A model generated the notes under the pieces. The model saw only the letters and a list, made by a program, of their open reading frames with translations, did no database searches and was not told the DNA's origin. A program made the translations under genes and the position numbers. DNA of 64,000 bases from Heterobilharzia americana (lineage: Eukaryota; Platyhelminthes; Trematoda; Strigeidida; Schistosomatidae): NCBI GenBank assembly GCA_944470555.2, contig OX104127.1, positions 56,762,140-56,826,139 of the forward strand, given 5' to 3'. Below, piece by piece: positions 1-11,962 of the stretch; the stretch's first letter is position 1; each line of letters begins with the position of its first letter.

Positions 1-44
1 TAATTGCATGTTTTGTGCTTCGTCATTATAGATCATGGTGCGTT

Positions 45-285
45 GTGGTCAGGTAATTTAGATGTGTATAATACAGCTGAACCAGATTGCCTGTGATGTG
101 CAGACAATAAGCATCAGGCTTTGTTTTCTATTGTCAGTGCTTGGAAGGGCAGAATTGTGTGTGACTCATTGTGTGGGTGGATGAATTGGACAAGGACATT
201 TGAGGCCAATCACGTTCAAGGTCATCGTTAAAGGTTGAATCGGCAGAATCATGTTCAATTACAACCGGACAAAGTTATATAAGAC
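45..285 (+). repeat. Dispersed repeat of unknown class, copy 1
   Basis: This stretch matches 19930-20195 in the same orientation, for example the shared 'CAGACTTTGT'/'CAGGCTTTGT', 'GACAATAAGCA'/'GACAATAGGCA' and 'TGGGTGGAT' blocks in the same order. No coding potential or terminal structure was found, so the class (LTR, DNA element or 3' UTR of a LINE) is open. Confidence 0.5.
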
Positions 286-289
286 ACAT

Positions 290-715
290 AATTCATGATG
301 AATACTACTTCTGAATTAAATAAATCCCCATTCATCTAAAAAGTACATTGCTGTATAGTCCTCATTACTGACTTGCTTCCAGACACATATCACGAAGCTC
401 AAATGAGAAGCCATGACCTGTGGCGTCAACCAGTCGGAAGGGAAACGGATGCTAATTGAAGACCTTAGGTGATAGTCGCATTATGTCGTGAATTGACAGA
501 AGTTGGAAATTGTGAACCACTGGAAACCGACCACTTGCTGAATGGTTAACACGTTCGCCGTGTAACCTGAAGGTCCTGGTTTCGATCCCTAGCCGGTCGT
601 GGATGCATACTGCTGAGGAGTCCCATACAAGGATGAAACAGCTGTCTAGTGCTCCCAGATTTTCAATGGTTCCCTAACCGATGTCAATCCATGATAAATA
701 CTACTTCTACATTAA
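290..715 (+). repeat. SINE-B unit (tRNA-like head plus hammerhead)
   Basis: The unit starts with the tail of a preceding unit (ATGATGAATACTACTTCT), then a linker shared with 18420-18600 and 39220-39440, then a tRNA-like head with a box B match (GGTTTCGATCC near 578) and the hammerhead at 604-653, then a tail ending CATGATAAATACTACTTCT. Head-to-tail repetition of the tail motif at about 290 and 690 shows a unit length near 400 bp. Confidence 0.7.
604..653 (+). ncRNA. Hammerhead ribozyme, SINE-B type, near-intact
   Basis: Core CUGAGGA is present, followed by helix II GUCC/GGAU closing the loop CAUACAA, then GAAA, a minimal helix III (ACAGCUGU) and a GUC-type site CUGUC before UAGUGC. Helix II ends in a G-U pair and helix I (GCAUACUG/UAGUGC) has mismatches, so activity is probably reduced. 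Confidence 0.6.
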
Positions 716-739
716 TAATTCACTAAATTTCTTAGGTTT

Positions 740-930
740 AGTGATCGGTAGTGATCGGCAATGGGATCCAGGATATGCGCTTTGTTCTGTTCGGGACTCA
801 TCGATTGGATTTTGTTCCCACTAAGACTGGAACTCACGACAAATCGCTTCAAACTCTAGAGTTGTTGTTACTCACTAGGCCACTGAGTTACAGTAGGTAC
901 TCCTTGTGCGACAGTCATAGTTTTTATGTG
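740..930 (-). repeat. SINE-A (SM-alpha-like) degraded copy
   Basis: On the minus strand the sequence shows the SINE-A order: tRNA-like head, CGATGAGTCCC-like ribozyme core and the 3' end ATATCCTGGATCCCATTG near 760. The core is mutated (CGATGAG with changed helix II, ACAAAG for GAAA), so the ribozyme should be dead. Confidence 0.55.
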
Positions 931-1288
931 ATTTCTCGTAATTTTCTATCGTTGTCCAGTGCATCACAATGACTAGTGTTAGACAACTGCTCACTTTTCT
1001 TACCTCTACACCTTATCATTAAGTTTTAGAGTCTAGACAATAGGCAAAGTGAAGTTCTAGACACTATCACTTTCTCTTCATAGTCTGAGACAAGCAAACA
1101 TTTTCTGCTGATCTGTGATTGGCTGGCTGGTTAGTATGTCAGCTACGTCAGTAATTTCGATCGATTCGTTTTTGTTTACATATGACAAGCAAAGGGTTTT
1201 CTTGCATTTTGTGTATGCATTTATGATAACGAAGACAATTCATAGTTGTTAAGCTTAATCTCCTACTTTCCTCTCACTCTCCCTGCTC

Positions 1289-1291
<3 letters not shown>

Positions 1292-1350
<59 letters not shown>
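1292..1350. repeat. (AT)n microsatellite
   Basis: About 59 bp of uninterrupted AT dinucleotide, likely to be length-polymorphic and able to extrude as a cruciform. Confidence 0.98.
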
Positions 1351-1353
<3 letters not shown>

Positions 1354-1512
1354 GACATGTATGACTTCTTCGGCTGAAATCACTGGTGTAGAGACCTCTT
1401 CAATAAACTACATTTTTCCAATCCGAATTTCTTCGTTTTCGATGGAATGCCTTGCCAAATGAGTAGCTAGATGTGAAATTCGGTTTTATTGGTCAGATCA
1501 GACAGACAGACG

Positions 1513-1566
<54 letters not shown>
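1513..1566. repeat. (CAA)n microsatellite
   Basis: About 18 units of CAA/AAC with no interruption. No exon context is visible. Confidence 0.97.
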
Positions 1567-1669
1567 GCATACGACCTGGCATAACCGTATACAGCTAAGA
1601 AACGGTGTAAAATGTCAACAGCAATGTAAGACAGAAATTCAATTTAGAGGTTTGTGGAGATTGATTTAT

Positions 1670-1930
1670 TGATTTCAAGTTGCTATTCGCCACGAACTGA
1701 CGGTAGTTGGAGAACGATTGGAACACTGAGAACAGTGGACAGCTGTTTAGTTCTAGTATGAGACTCCTCAGCAGTGGTAGAGATGAGGACTGTATGAACC
1801 GTTGAATCCCACCCAGTAGCTCAATGGTGATGTGCTAGCTGCAAGACCTTAGAGCCCTTGGTTCGATCCCTAGTAGGTTCTGAGCGTGTAACTGTCGGTT
1901 TCGGTCGTTCCATAGACTCCAACTCACAGG
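1670..1930. repeat. SINE-B inverted pair (degraded)
   Basis: A minus-strand copy (1670-1795, ribozyme remnant around 1730-1780 with CTGAGGAGTC) is followed by a plus-strand tRNA-like head (1800-1890, box B GGTTCGATCCC near 1859). The heads face each other, the arrangement also seen at 13.8-14.3, 16.2-16.7, 40.6-41.0 and 51.6-51.8 kb. Confidence 0.55.
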
Positions 1931-3190
1931 CCTACAGATTCGTGCGCAGCTCAATTCAATAGAGAGACTTTTGATATGAGTGATCGATTGCCTTTATCTA
2001 ACTAGCAGCTATCAAAGTGCTCCGTGGTGATGTTTCCCATCTTGGCAACCACATTACAAAACGACCGATAGAATTCGGTTATCACTCGGAACGTGGACCG
2101 TATGAAATTGGTTACTCTCCAGTGACCAATCAATTTGTCTAATCCAGTCTTGGAGAAGGCCAATCATCGTCTAGATCGCTCAGAGGTAACGTCTGTGACT
2201 GAAAAACTAGGTGATATGGGTTTGGGTCTCACGCTTTGCTGATGATCGTGAAGAAGCATGAATCGAGGATCAAGCGGGGTGTGCTGCCGAGTGCCGCCAT
2301 CCAACCAGCATAACCTTAACTCTCTTTTAGCTTATTGCTACTTCAGTAAATATTTCGTGTTGCGTTAAGAACTGGAGGGGGGGGGGGGTTAGTATGTATA
2401 TTTCATTTGCTATAACTACTTCAAGCGAAAGTTATTAACTGCATTAGACAACGTTTAATCCTTAAATCATTCACTGATTAGAATAACCAAGTAATTTGGC
2501 AAATGTTTCAATAGTTTGGGACAGAATGCATCAGATTTGTTTCCTGGCAAACTCATCTTATTGAGGCTATTTATTCAAATTGCCTAGATCTGATTAGTGG
2601 TAATATAAATTAGTCAGACTACTTGCTAAGTACATAGTCCATATTAAAATACCTAACATTGGAGTATTTTTCTAACTATGGACCACACTGGGTACAGTAG
2701 ATGTTGAACATGTGACCGTATGGCTGGTGTTTGACTGACTAGACCATTGAAGCTTAGCCCCACGTTTACTCTTACATCATCGAACGCGGTTTCAAGAACT
2801 CAGATCGTTTTCAAAAGCTGCAGAGCTTTAAAAAATTAAACAAGATGTAGGCTTATCAGCCAAGAAATGTGGGTAGGACGACTAGAAGGTATGGATGTGG
2901 GAGGGGGATAATGATCTGGTGGAACTTGAGTGCTGAGAGAGTTATGAAGGTGGTTGACACTTCCCAGCTGCGCACACTGTGGAAGGCTATCTCTTATTGA
3001 TGTACGTATAAAAGGAGGGTTAATATGTGACCACAGAGCCGAACGGACATCTTCTTGAGACCTGCCACTCGCAGCCTTTTTAAGAGAGTGATATTTTGGT
3101 TTGTTAGTTATGAAGCTGACAATCAATCCATATTGTCATCATCGGCATGCTGGGGGAGGGGAGGGTAGTAGGAGCGTGGTATTTTTTGGT
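1931..3190. other. No gene recognised
   Basis: Contains a G12 run near 2376-2387 and a minus-strand open frame (2836-3126) of 96 codons with no similarity I recognise and no repeat hallmark. Otherwise nothing supported. Confidence 0.5.
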
Positions 3191-3197
3191 GGACCTC

Positions 3198-3310
3198 TTT
3201 TAACCCTCGCTCAGTTGGTAGAGCATCGGGCGGGAAACCCGGTGGTCATTTCACCTTCAATCGTCACCCAGTATAAATAATACTAGTATGCCAAACCACG
3301 GCTATCTTAG
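3198..3310 (+). repeat. SINE-C copy, internally deleted
   Basis: Box A-like CGCTCAGTTGGTAGAGCAT is followed by CGGGAAACCCGGTGGTC, then directly by the body ATTTCACCTTCAATCGTCACC; the box B half has been lost. The 3' body (CCCAGTATAAATA, GGCTATCTTAGAT) matches the copies at 29370 and 29690. Confidence 0.65.
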
Positions 3311-3354
3311 ATACTAAAAATGATAATAAACGATATTGCGTGACTTCCCTAACC

Positions 3355-3425
3355 TTGGTAGTTAGAGGGGCGTTTGAACCCGTGACTTACTGGTTGAGAG
3401 TCAACTGCCTAAACCAATGAGCCAT
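3355..3425 (-). repeat. tRNA-like fragment (SINE head)
   Basis: Minus strand reads ATGGCTCATTGGTTTAGGCAG, then an anticodon-arm-like stretch and a box B-like GGGTTCAAACGCCCC. The anticodon arm does not form a regular 5-bp stem with 7-nt loop, so it is not called a functional tRNA. Confidence 0.4.
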
Positions 3426-3429
3426 ATCT

Positions 3430-4019
3430 CAGTAGAGTTTATTATCAGTCTACACAAAAATAGCTGAACTGCACGTTGAAAGCCAAGCCTTTATGTGCTG
3501 CGAATCTGACGTTATGATTTTTCCATATCTTTTTCTTATTTTGTTTTCCTCTTGTGGCCTTTGTCTTTTATCTTTTGACGTCTGCTTTCATATAGCGTTT
3601 TGAAGTGTGGTAAATTGGGGATTTAGATAGTGATTTCAGGTTGTGTTGTTGATATGTCTGTTCACCATCGATATGTTAGTCCCTTTGTCACTAATATAAC
3701 AACTGACTGAAGGATAACAGAAACCTCGTCAAATATATGGTCATTAGTGGCAGTGATTGAATTCTTCACTTTCTAAATCCACAGTAACCTTATTCTCCTA
3801 GGGGCTATCGTGGACCGTTTTAGAGAGGTGACTTCCAACCGATGGGGCACCGGTTCTGACCCTGCCTCACTTAGCTAATTTTAAGCAGCCAGGTAGTATA
3901 ATTACCCCACATACAATAGGTTTGGCTCATTGTCTACTGAGCGAAAGTACACAAGGTTTCTGAGTGAATTTCAATTCGTCGTTTCCCATTCCACTGGTGA
4001 TACCCTAGTTACGACCGAA
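3430..4019. other. No gene recognised; possible SINE traces
   Basis: A tRNA-like scrap may lie at 3825-3880 (GTGACTTCCAACCGATGGGG, then CCGGTTCTGACCC). No coding evidence. Confidence 0.4.
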
Positions 4020-5590
4020 CGATGTTTTCAAGTCTTCCTAACTTTTCGATGAGGTACCTGCAGAGTGGAAGAAGGGCTACCTTGTCAAATTCCCGAAGAA
4101 GGGAGACCTAAGTTTTTGCAAGAACTGGCACAGAATCATGCTGCTGTCCAACCAAGCAAAATATTGAGCCACATCATCCTAGAGAGACTCAAGGATGCTC
4201 TGGATTCAAAACTACGACCGGAACAGGCAGGCTTCAGGAAGTACAAATCATGTGCGGATCAAATTGCAACGCTACAGCATGCATCATCATTGAACAGAGC
4301 ATAGAATGGCAGTCAACCCTCTACCTCAACTTCATCGACTCTGAAAAGGCCTTCGGCAGCGTCGACCGAGAAGTAATTTAACAGCTGCGGCTTCAACACT
4401 ACGGAATACCACAAACCTTTATCAACCTCATTCAACAACTACATGAAGACGCCACATGCCAAGTAATTCACAATGGGAAGCTCAGCTCAGTGATGCCTTT
4501 GAAGTGAAGACAGAAAGGGGTAAGACAAGGTTTCTGTCTACTATCACCCATGATATTCATGATTGTGGTCGACTAGAATGGATCATGCAAGAAACAGTGA
4601 GGAGCTGTGAGAAGAGGGGGATATGCTGGACAGGGGAAAATATCCCAGAATAAGATTCGGATTTCCCGATGATGACTTGTGTCTAATGTCACACAAAGGT
4701 GAAGATCTACAGGCGGAGAATAACAAGTTGACAGAAGAGGCAGGGCAGCCAAGGAAGACGGGACTTCAAGTGAATGTGGAGAAGACAGAGGTGATGAAGA
4801 TATCCAACCAACACAACCACCACCACCACCACCAACAACAACAACAACCAACTCCAACCAGCACTAAGTAGCCTCTTTCACCTATCTAGGGAGCATCGTT
4901 TCAACTACAGGTGGCGGTGACGGTGGTGGTGGCACAGACGAGGACGTCAAAGCAGCTATGATCGGAAAGACAGCAAGACAGGCGTTGATTAACCTGAAAG
5001 CAGTGTGGAGATGTTCTGCACTCAGTATAAAGCGTTAACAAGATCTGGGTTTTCAACACTAATTCAGTCAAGCAAGTCAGTGCTTGTATGTGATGGTAGA
5101 GAGACTTGTCGCGTTACGAAAGGGATTTATTTCCAACAAACTGCAGACATTCATGAACAGCTGCGTAGGCTGTGTCGATACTGAAGCTCAGATGGCCGGA
5201 AAGAATAATAAGAATAGGCAAGAAGGAACTGTTGCTGTCTGGCTGGCTGGGTGGGTGGGTGGCAACGAACGAACGAAGTAGCTGTTGCTCAACAAATATG
5301 CAGTGGGCGGAGGTGGAGATGGATTGGATTGTGCATGGACTGAGGAGACGGATTGTGCCAGGCCAGGCCAGTCCGTGGAGTGGAGTTGAACCTAGATGGG
5401 CAGAGACGAGTTGGATGTTGTAGGTGAGGTTGACATGGAGGAGATTGTATGAGGGAGAAATGAGAGCTTGTGTGCAGTGGTGGAGGCAGGTTGATAAGCC
5501 TGTAGAGAAGAGAGTGTAATGGAGACGTGCTACTGAAGGTGTATGTTCCATTAGGAACCCAAGGGACAAATAATGGTATAATAATATAAT
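4020..5590 (+). mobile_element. RTE-A non-LTR retrotransposon, 5'-truncated, frameshifted
   Basis: Reverse transcriptase remains run in order: WKKGYLVK-like start at about 4060, IILERLKDALDSKLRPEQAGFRK (residue motifs of RT block 2), a 'YLNFIDSEKAF' block near 4330 (motif A-like), LMSHKGEDLQ (after the degraded catalytic DD region, DDLCLMS), VNVEKTEVMKI, and the C-terminal part with EALCSIRNPRDK-equivalent near 5550. Several frameshifts and stops (TAA at 4379, for example) show it is dead. The end ACCCAAGGGACAAATAAT matches other copies here. A CAC/CAA run encodes the His/Gln stretch near 4815-4850. Confidence 0.85.
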
Positions 5591-5599
5591 TTTTCGGCG

Positions 5600-6200
5600 T
5601 ATCTTGCGTTGTTTTATTGTTGTAATTCAAGTAATTTCAATTCTGGCGGAGAACCAAATTACCCTGAAATATGCTTAATTAATTTGGTTTAACAAACTGT
5701 CTATATTTTGAATTGTATTTACAATTTTTATATTATGTGATTGTTTTTAGCAAGAAACAATCAAAGGCATTATAGTTTATTTAAATACTTCAATTGTATA
5801 AAAGTATATCATTTGTGGACAATTTAGTTGTGATCGCAGGCGCCCATATACATACCTAATTTCGATTACACGATATTTCATTGTTCTTATTGCTGAATTT
5901 TGTATCAGAAAAAAACAGGGAGGGGAAGGTAATAACGATATACTACTAGCCATTTGTTTTGACAAAAGAACTGTGTAATCATCAGTAGTGTTGGTCTCAT
6001 TTTAAGAAGAAAAGATATTTATATTGAAATGATGGGAAAGATTTGTAACTTAGGATGAGGAAGATGTTGGTTTAATGTTCTCTAAGTTTTGGTATACTTT
6101 GTCATGGACATTTCATTGCCAGCTTTGATGACATAAGTTAGTGATGATAACAGCGAAGCTCAGATAACACTAAACGGCTATCAAACATTTATCTTACTGA
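5600..6200. other. No feature recognised
   Basis: AT-rich sequence without a supported coding frame or repeat hallmark. Confidence 0.5.
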
Positions 6201-6204
6201 ATGT

Positions 6205-6600
6205 ATTAATGATGGATCGTGGCTAGCAATCGAATCCAGGATGCGCATTTCGTCCTATTTGGGACGGTATCATATGAAAACGATAACACTAAAACTATAC
6301 CCGTCGTACAAGAAGTGGCTATCGTGGCTCGATAGTGTATTGGATAACGCTCTTGTGTTTGAAGCGATCGCTCCCGAGTCCGAGTTCCGGTGGGTACAAC
6401 ATGACTGACTGGGAGCCGGGCAAGTACATCCAGCTGACTGGTGAGTCCCAAATAGGACGAAATGCGCATCCTGGATTCCACTGCTAGCCACGATCCATCA
6501 TTAATACAATTAGAACTCAGGCAATATCAAGGCTTCCGCACAGGAGCCCATTTGCCGATAGAGACCGATCAATTCGGTCCAATCAACGACGATATCATAT
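6205..6600 (+). repeat. SINE-A (SM-alpha-like) unit with adjoining inverted fragment
   Basis: The minus-strand fragment 6211-6275 is the 3' half of a SINE-A ribozyme (GAATCCAGGATGCGCATTT...GTCCTATTTGGGAC). It abuts a nearly complete plus-strand unit: linker, tRNA-like head (GGCTCGATAGTGTATTGG, then CCGAGTTCCGGTG), ribozyme 6424-6478, 3' end CTGCTAGCCACG and the next linker (CAGGCAATATCAAGGC). The linker is the same as at 14440. Confidence 0.75.
6424..6478 (+). ncRNA. Hammerhead ribozyme relic, SM-alpha type with 4-nt insertion
   Basis: Helix I (CAUCCAG/CUGGAUUC), helix II (GUCC/GGAC), GAAA, minimal helix III (AUGCGCAU) and AUC cleavage position are all present. The core reads CUGACUGGUGAG where CUGAUGAG is expected: four extra bases separate the two halves, so activity is not expected. 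Confidence 0.75.
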
Positions 6601-6609
6601 AAAACAATT

Positions 6610-7059
6610 GTACTATCTTACTGAATGTTTCAATGTTTTGAACTAGGTATCATCATTAGTGTCGTTCATTGATTCAGGTACTTAACTTCCTAACATTGGA
6701 TCACAGGTTCACACAACGATCCTATTTACCGAGATTTAGGCAACCAGACAGTATCATAGAATAGATAGGGTTCACTGCATGGTGCATGAACCTGCATGTG
6801 GTTGTTTCGTTACACTTCATTCATGCCACGTTCAATGCTACCACCATTGCCAGTATCGCGTGTAAACTGATAGTACCTGTATTACTATGAGCTTAGTACA
6901 ATAGTTGGTAATTAATTGTGTACTTACTGTATGTGTTAGATGGTTGGAAGTGAACACGAGAATTATGTATTCATAAAGAAGCAATCGTCTGTTTTTCTTT
7001 GTTCTTGCAACTTGAATTTTACTCTTCCTCTTCTATTGGATAATATAATCTTTATGTAG
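6610..7059. other. No feature recognised
   Basis: One possible SINE scrap at about 6690-6730; otherwise nothing supported. Confidence 0.4.
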
Positions 7060-7340
7060 CCCTAATAACTTATTGCTATTTTCGCGCCCTCTTACGCCAT
7101 CGGTAGCTTTTGTTTTTTCTACCACTTTTGAAGGCTAACCTCTTATTAGTTGTTAACTCTTTTAACCTATCAGTGAATTTAGTGTTTGTCAAGGTCATTG
7201 GGGAAATGTATATACATTCAGCATCTGTCTCAACTGTTGTTGAGAGAGAGAGAGAAAGCTCACCTTGAACTGTCCGTTTTGTCCCTCCTTATCTTCGCGT
7301 GTTGGTGGTATTGTTCTTGGGATAGTTGACGTCCTGACTA
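7060..7340 (+). repeat. Promoter-bearing repeat (LTR-like), copy 1
   Basis: Shares an ordered set of blocks with 44041-44260: ATTTTCGCGCCCT, a TTTTTCTACC/TTTTTACCGCGG block, TGTCAAGGTCAT/GGTCAAGGCCAT, a TATATA box, and GTTGTTCTT..GTTAGTTGA-like sequence. An LTR or Penelope pseudo-LTR is possible; termini were not found. Confidence 0.35.
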
Positions 7341-7744
7341 GCGATTAGAATAGATTCTTTGTGCTTTAGGTTAGTATCTCTCGTAAACTGACGGTCATAG
7401 GATAAACGTTTTTGTGTACGAAATTTTAATTATTATTTTCACCAACTGAGTTTGTACTTGTTAACCATTAGTCTGTTTATCAGTCTTCTTACTGAATCCT
7501 TGATTGTAAGTACCAGAACGCATATATTATTCTTTGTGAACATGTTACTGTGTCTTTCTAACTTTATTCGGATGCCTCCTGTTAACTAACTTCAGTTAGT
7601 TGCATAAAGTATGCTTAAATAGTCTCCTTATATGGAGATATTAATATTTCACGTTGTAAGCGGTTGATGAGAAACTAATGAAGTAGGATAAATTCATGTT
7701 ATGTACAGAAGATATCCATCAGGATATGAAAGAAGAGAAATTAT

Positions 7745-8640
7745 TTTTATCAGAGTCTCCTTTCTGAATGATTTTCGTTCTTAGAGGTGTACCTGCTTAA
7801 ATTTATACACTTTTGTGTGTATGTGTGTGTGTGTGTGTGTGTGTGGGTGTGGGTGTTTGGGTTTGATAGTTGAAAGTGTGTTTGTGTCAAATATACCAAC
7901 AACAAAATAGTCTCAATCAATAGTCTGTCATTTGAATTGTTACATAATACCGTGAAAAAAATTGTGATCAGAAAAACCATCGAAATAAAAATGAACAGTA
8001 AGTTGCCTATGAAGTGACATATGGAGAAGGCGAACAAAAGTTCTGGTTTCTTCATGTGAATGGCAAGATCTTCGATAATGTAGACAATACGAAGACACAT
8101 AATGACTTTGAATTATGTTCTTGAGATAGGTTAACTCGTATTCATGATGTGTTCAAGTATAGCACTTCTGATCGATCAAGTATTTCCTTCTTGTACTCAC
8201 ATAGGATATCACTTTTGAACCTTTTTTGGATAACAGCTGTATCAATTTGAATCAATATATATACGCATATAGAAGGGATCAAATGCAAAAGTTTATCCTT
8301 CAAGCTTTTACAAATCATTAAGTGATGAGAGAATACTGGTCTCAGCATTAATGTAAGGAATGTTGTTCTTAGAGAGAGAGAGAGAGTTTGATATCCTGTT
8401 CTTTAGAATGTTAGCCGTAGAATCACTTGAAATAGTTTTTCACATAGATCATCTTTTTTGTTACGTTGGTAGGGTTATCTTTGCGAGATTTCGACGCGAT
8501 ATTTTTGTCTACAAAGCATGATAGGAATCTATATACCATCAGAATGATGCTTAGAATAGAAATTTCTTACACTACGTCGGGACTGGAGATCTGTCTAGTG
8601 CGAATCGTAAAACATTGGATACAATTTCCTTTGTGATTCG
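7745..8640 (-). mobile_element. Penelope-like element fragment (degraded)
   Basis: On the minus strand the reading LKNRISN, then KDKLLHLIPSICVY, then QKRFKSDILCEYKKE is like the region that joins RT to the GIY-YIG endonuclease in Penelope-like elements and is paralleled at 30920-31500 (LKRRISNALKRTF, LKRFNSTILCRYEE). Many frameshifts. The GIY-YIG signature itself is not clear in this copy. A GT run (about 7810-7843) interrupts its 3' part. Confidence 0.5.
7810..7843. repeat. (GT)n microsatellite
   Basis: About 17 GT units with a short imperfect continuation (GGGTGTGGGTG). Confidence 0.95.
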
Positions 8641-8649
8641 GTGCTATGA

Positions 8650-9595
8650 AAGTTCGTCAGTTGACCATTTCTATCATTTAATCTTCTTAGCGTTTCTTCA
8701 GCTTTTCTTGGCGTAGAGCTGGTGGCACTAGGTCCATCTTATTTTACTCCGGTTATTGTTCTCTCTCGGTGCAATTTCATAATGCCTATGAAGGTGCCTC
8801 TCTCCTCGTTTGTCTTCAAAGCGACTGAGCTTTTTCATAGAAGACTGTTTAGTTGACCTGTAGCACACAGATGACACGTCTCTTTTCGGTGAATATGTTG
8901 ACAAAATAGAGTTTTCTGAACACATTGAGTAACAATTTGTAAATGCTTGGGATGTGTTTCTTACCATTTTGACGCAAATTGTTACTTCAAGACTAGTCTA
9001 AGTTGATAGATACCTTTTCTGATAGAACGAAGTGAAGTGCTTGAACGCGTTGACCAATATACTTTCTGGTGGGTCAGTGACCCATAAAATCTCTCCATGG
9101 GTACAAAAAACTAATTTAGGATTTGTCAACTTTTGCCATTCATGACACCATTGAGATATATGATAGCTTACTGAGGGTCGAGTGTACTGAGCACGAGTTT
9201 ACTCTGTTCGAGAGATCATGCAACTCAATAGCTTGAGATGTTGTCAGATATGGCTTATAGTGGGAACCAGTCCCAGTCATCCCGTAACTTCCTTTTATCT
9301 TCTGGTGCTGAAAAGGAATGAATCCTTTGCTTTGAATGGATCTTACTGGACTACCTTTCTAATCATGCTATTCTTATTGTTTTTCTTTCTAACTTATTCG
9401 CTTTCTATCGTTCATACCTTTGCATTGTTATTATACTATTTTGTGTGATGCATTTCTTGGTACCCTTGCTGTACCATGTTTGTGTCCTATCATATGTCTG
9501 TAAAACATGATGTTCGACCATCATCGCCTTCTTAAAACCGGCCTCGTATCATGAAACTACTAAGTTTGTAACGTAGAAATGGGGTATCATGGTAA
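8650..9595. other. No gene recognised
   Basis: A minus frame (8728-8967) of 79 codons and a plus frame (9218-9448) of 76 codons have no recognisable motif. The first may be the upstream part of the Penelope-like copy that ends at 8640. Confidence 0.4.
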
Positions 9596-9599
9596 GTCA

Positions 9600-10300
9600 G
9601 GTGATCCATCCATCCAGATCAACCTAGGAACAGGCATTACTGCATAATGGTCCCACTTGTCACACCTCATATCAGTACATCAAGTAGAGAGGTAGTGAGG
9701 TGAAAGATGAAGATAAGAAACTTCAGTCCTAAGAAATATAAAGTACGAAAAGAGAGACAAAGGAAGAAAGACAAAATGGTGGTATTCAATATGGTGTCAT
9801 TAAGATGACAATGTGTGTATACATCTGCGCCACGGACATCGGTTCTGAGACATATCCCCTAGAGTCTCCAACCACTAGTTCCTCTTGCCCCACGGACCCC
9901 AATCGGCTAGTCTGCATCGCCCCACATGGCTTAAACCAACAGTCAGAGACTTCATACATTGGTGCCATGTTTTAGTCTGGCCACCTCGAGCCTTTTCCCA
10001 GCCTCGACCTACTTCGGCCAACATTGTGTGATTAGGCATATGTAGTACGTGTCCCAACCATCTCAATCGATGGAGCTTTATAACCTCGTCTACTGATTTA
10101 CCTCTTCCTCCTAAAAGTCTACTCCTGACTTCTGCATCACTCACGTGGTGACACCACAGAATACGGCCTAGCCTATACCACGAAGACGACGGTGGTCAAA
10201 CACCTGAAGCCTTCTCACGTCTTCCACCTTCAATGACCATGTTTCACAGCCGTACAGTAGGACAGATGAACAGAACAGGTGATAAGGTTGTAAATTTAGA
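9600..10300 (-). mobile_element. RTE-B retrotransposon 3' end
   Basis: Minus strand reads the conserved RTE-B C-terminus: SDAEVRSRLLGG, then LHRLRWLGHVLHMP, GWEKARGGQTKTWHQ and the downstream NRCPWRRCIHTLSS before the stop. A 3' UTR of about 200 bp follows to 9600. The same tail recurs at 44733, 47228 and 59500. One frame break near 9965. Confidence 0.85.
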
Positions 10301-10309
10301 TGGATGGGG

Positions 10310-11095
10310 CATGTTACTCATGCCTAGTCACGGTTTACCTTAGCATCCCATGTTCTCTGAAGTAGATTTTGGCTCGAAAAGTGTTTAAGGCATCCAGAAT
10401 AAAGCATGAAATCAGTTTATTAGATCATTGACTGTTGATCTGAGTGGGTCCACATGACCCTAGATGATATGAATTGGAATGCAATGTCTGTGGGTCTAAC
10501 GTATCCATACGTTATCTCCATCTGAATCGTCATATTTCATTTCGCTATTGTTTTACCCACTATTTCCGTCTTTCGTCTTATTGTCATTGTTTCTTGATGG
10601 GCTGTCATGAAGTTTGTCAACTTGTACGGTTACGAAGTGTTTCCAAGTCTCATGTTGATATTGGCTGATGGGTTCGAGTTCATAAAGGGGAATATATGCA
10701 TAAAAGTTATCAGTATTATTCTTAGCATATTTCTCACTAAGAACCGATACCATTCGAAGGTTATATTTGACTGCCTTTAGGTACTTGGTCAGATGGCTGA
10801 CAGTGTAGGGAACTTTGTACGGTTACTAACTGATGTATTACTATTATTACTACTCTGCATTTGTAGTGTTCTGTTTTGAAGTCTCCTGTAACGATTAGTA
10901 CCCTTGAGTACTTGAAATGAATGGATCTGGGTATTCTGTACTTCTCAAGGAAGATACTATTAATCTACCTAGTTAGCACCAGGTAGTGTTTTACGTCTGT
11001 TCATTCTATTAGGATTTGTACTTCCCAATGAACGGAAAGCAGAACAGCGTTCTTGGTCGTGAGATGTCATGAAGGCAATGCTTTAATTCATTCCA
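10310..11095. other. No feature recognised
   Basis: No supported coding or repeat signal; small open frames here are random-looking. Confidence 0.5.
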
Positions 11096-11114
11096 ACCTT
11101 TTAAGCCTAAACTT

Positions 11115-11962
11115 GCTAGGTTCAAACATGGTGCAGACATTCCATGTCCCCACGTTTACTTTCGCTTTCGTCGAGGGAGAGAAGACACATCGGCCAATTG
11201 GCTTCCCGAAGGCTTTCACCAACTGGCGTTATTTCGTCTCTCCGATTCCAGCGAGGAATGATTTTGCTTTTATTTTTCATACTTTATGCTTCGAAGTTTC
11301 TGTAGCGGTTGGATTTGTTTTACGGTGTAGGGTTGCTATCCCTCTGCCCAACCTTCCCTCTTTACCCGGGCTTAGGACCAGCTAGTAACTAGTGAACTAG
11401 TTAACCAGCCAACCAACCAACAACAAACACCTATCACTATCAGCGGGAGAAACTTAAAGGAAGTAGCCTCTTTCACCTATCTAGGCAGCACCGTTTCAAC
11501 TACCGTCGGCACAGACGAGGACATCAAAGCAGCTATGATCGGAAACACAGCAAGACAGGCGTTCGTTAACCTGCACTCAGCATAAAGTGTGAACAAGATC
11601 CGGATTTTCAACACCAACGTGGAGTCAGTGCTTGTATGTGATGGTTGAGAGACTTGTCGCGTTACGAAAGGGATATCCATCAAACTGCAGACATTCATCA
11701 ACAATCGCCTACGCTAGCTCGTTACTGAAGATCAAATGGCGCCAGGCTAGTCCCTCGAGTGGAACCCAAATGGGAAGCAACGAGTTGGGCGTCCGAGGTG
11801 AGGGTGACATGGTGGAGATGGTGTGAGGAAGAAATGAGAGCTTGTGGGCAATTGTGGAGCCACGTTGAAAAGGCTGGAGAGAAGAGAGTGTAATGGAGAC
11901 GTGCTACTGAAGGTGTATGTTCCATTAGGAACCCAAGGGACAAATAATAATAATAATAATAG
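11115..11962. mobile_element. RTE-A insertion with 5' inversion and perfect 15-bp target duplication
   Basis: The insertion is bounded by TTTAAGCCTAAACTT at 11100-11114 and again at 11963-11977. Its left part (11115-about 11400) is the element's 5' end on the minus strand: the CTAGGTTCAAACATGGTGCA at its left edge matches the start of the endonuclease frame seen at 56655-56680, and the GAGGGAAGGTTGGGCA block matches 35125. The right part (about 11430-11962) is the element's 3' end on the plus strand (RNLKEVASFTYLGSTVS, then RIFNTNVESVL, then ACCCAAGGGACAAATAATAATAAT). The order fits twin priming during target-primed reverse transcription, with the element's middle lost. Confidence 0.88.

Noticed and set aside
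4795..4870. His/Gln-rich open frames (also near 49405, 54280, 63160)
   Set aside because: They are CAC/CAA runs in the same internal position of RTE-A copies, not histidine-rich proteins.
5114..5569. 151-codon minus-strand gene
   Set aside because: It is the antisense frame of the RTE-A 3' end; the same antisense frame appears at each copy (11722, 25016, 49753).
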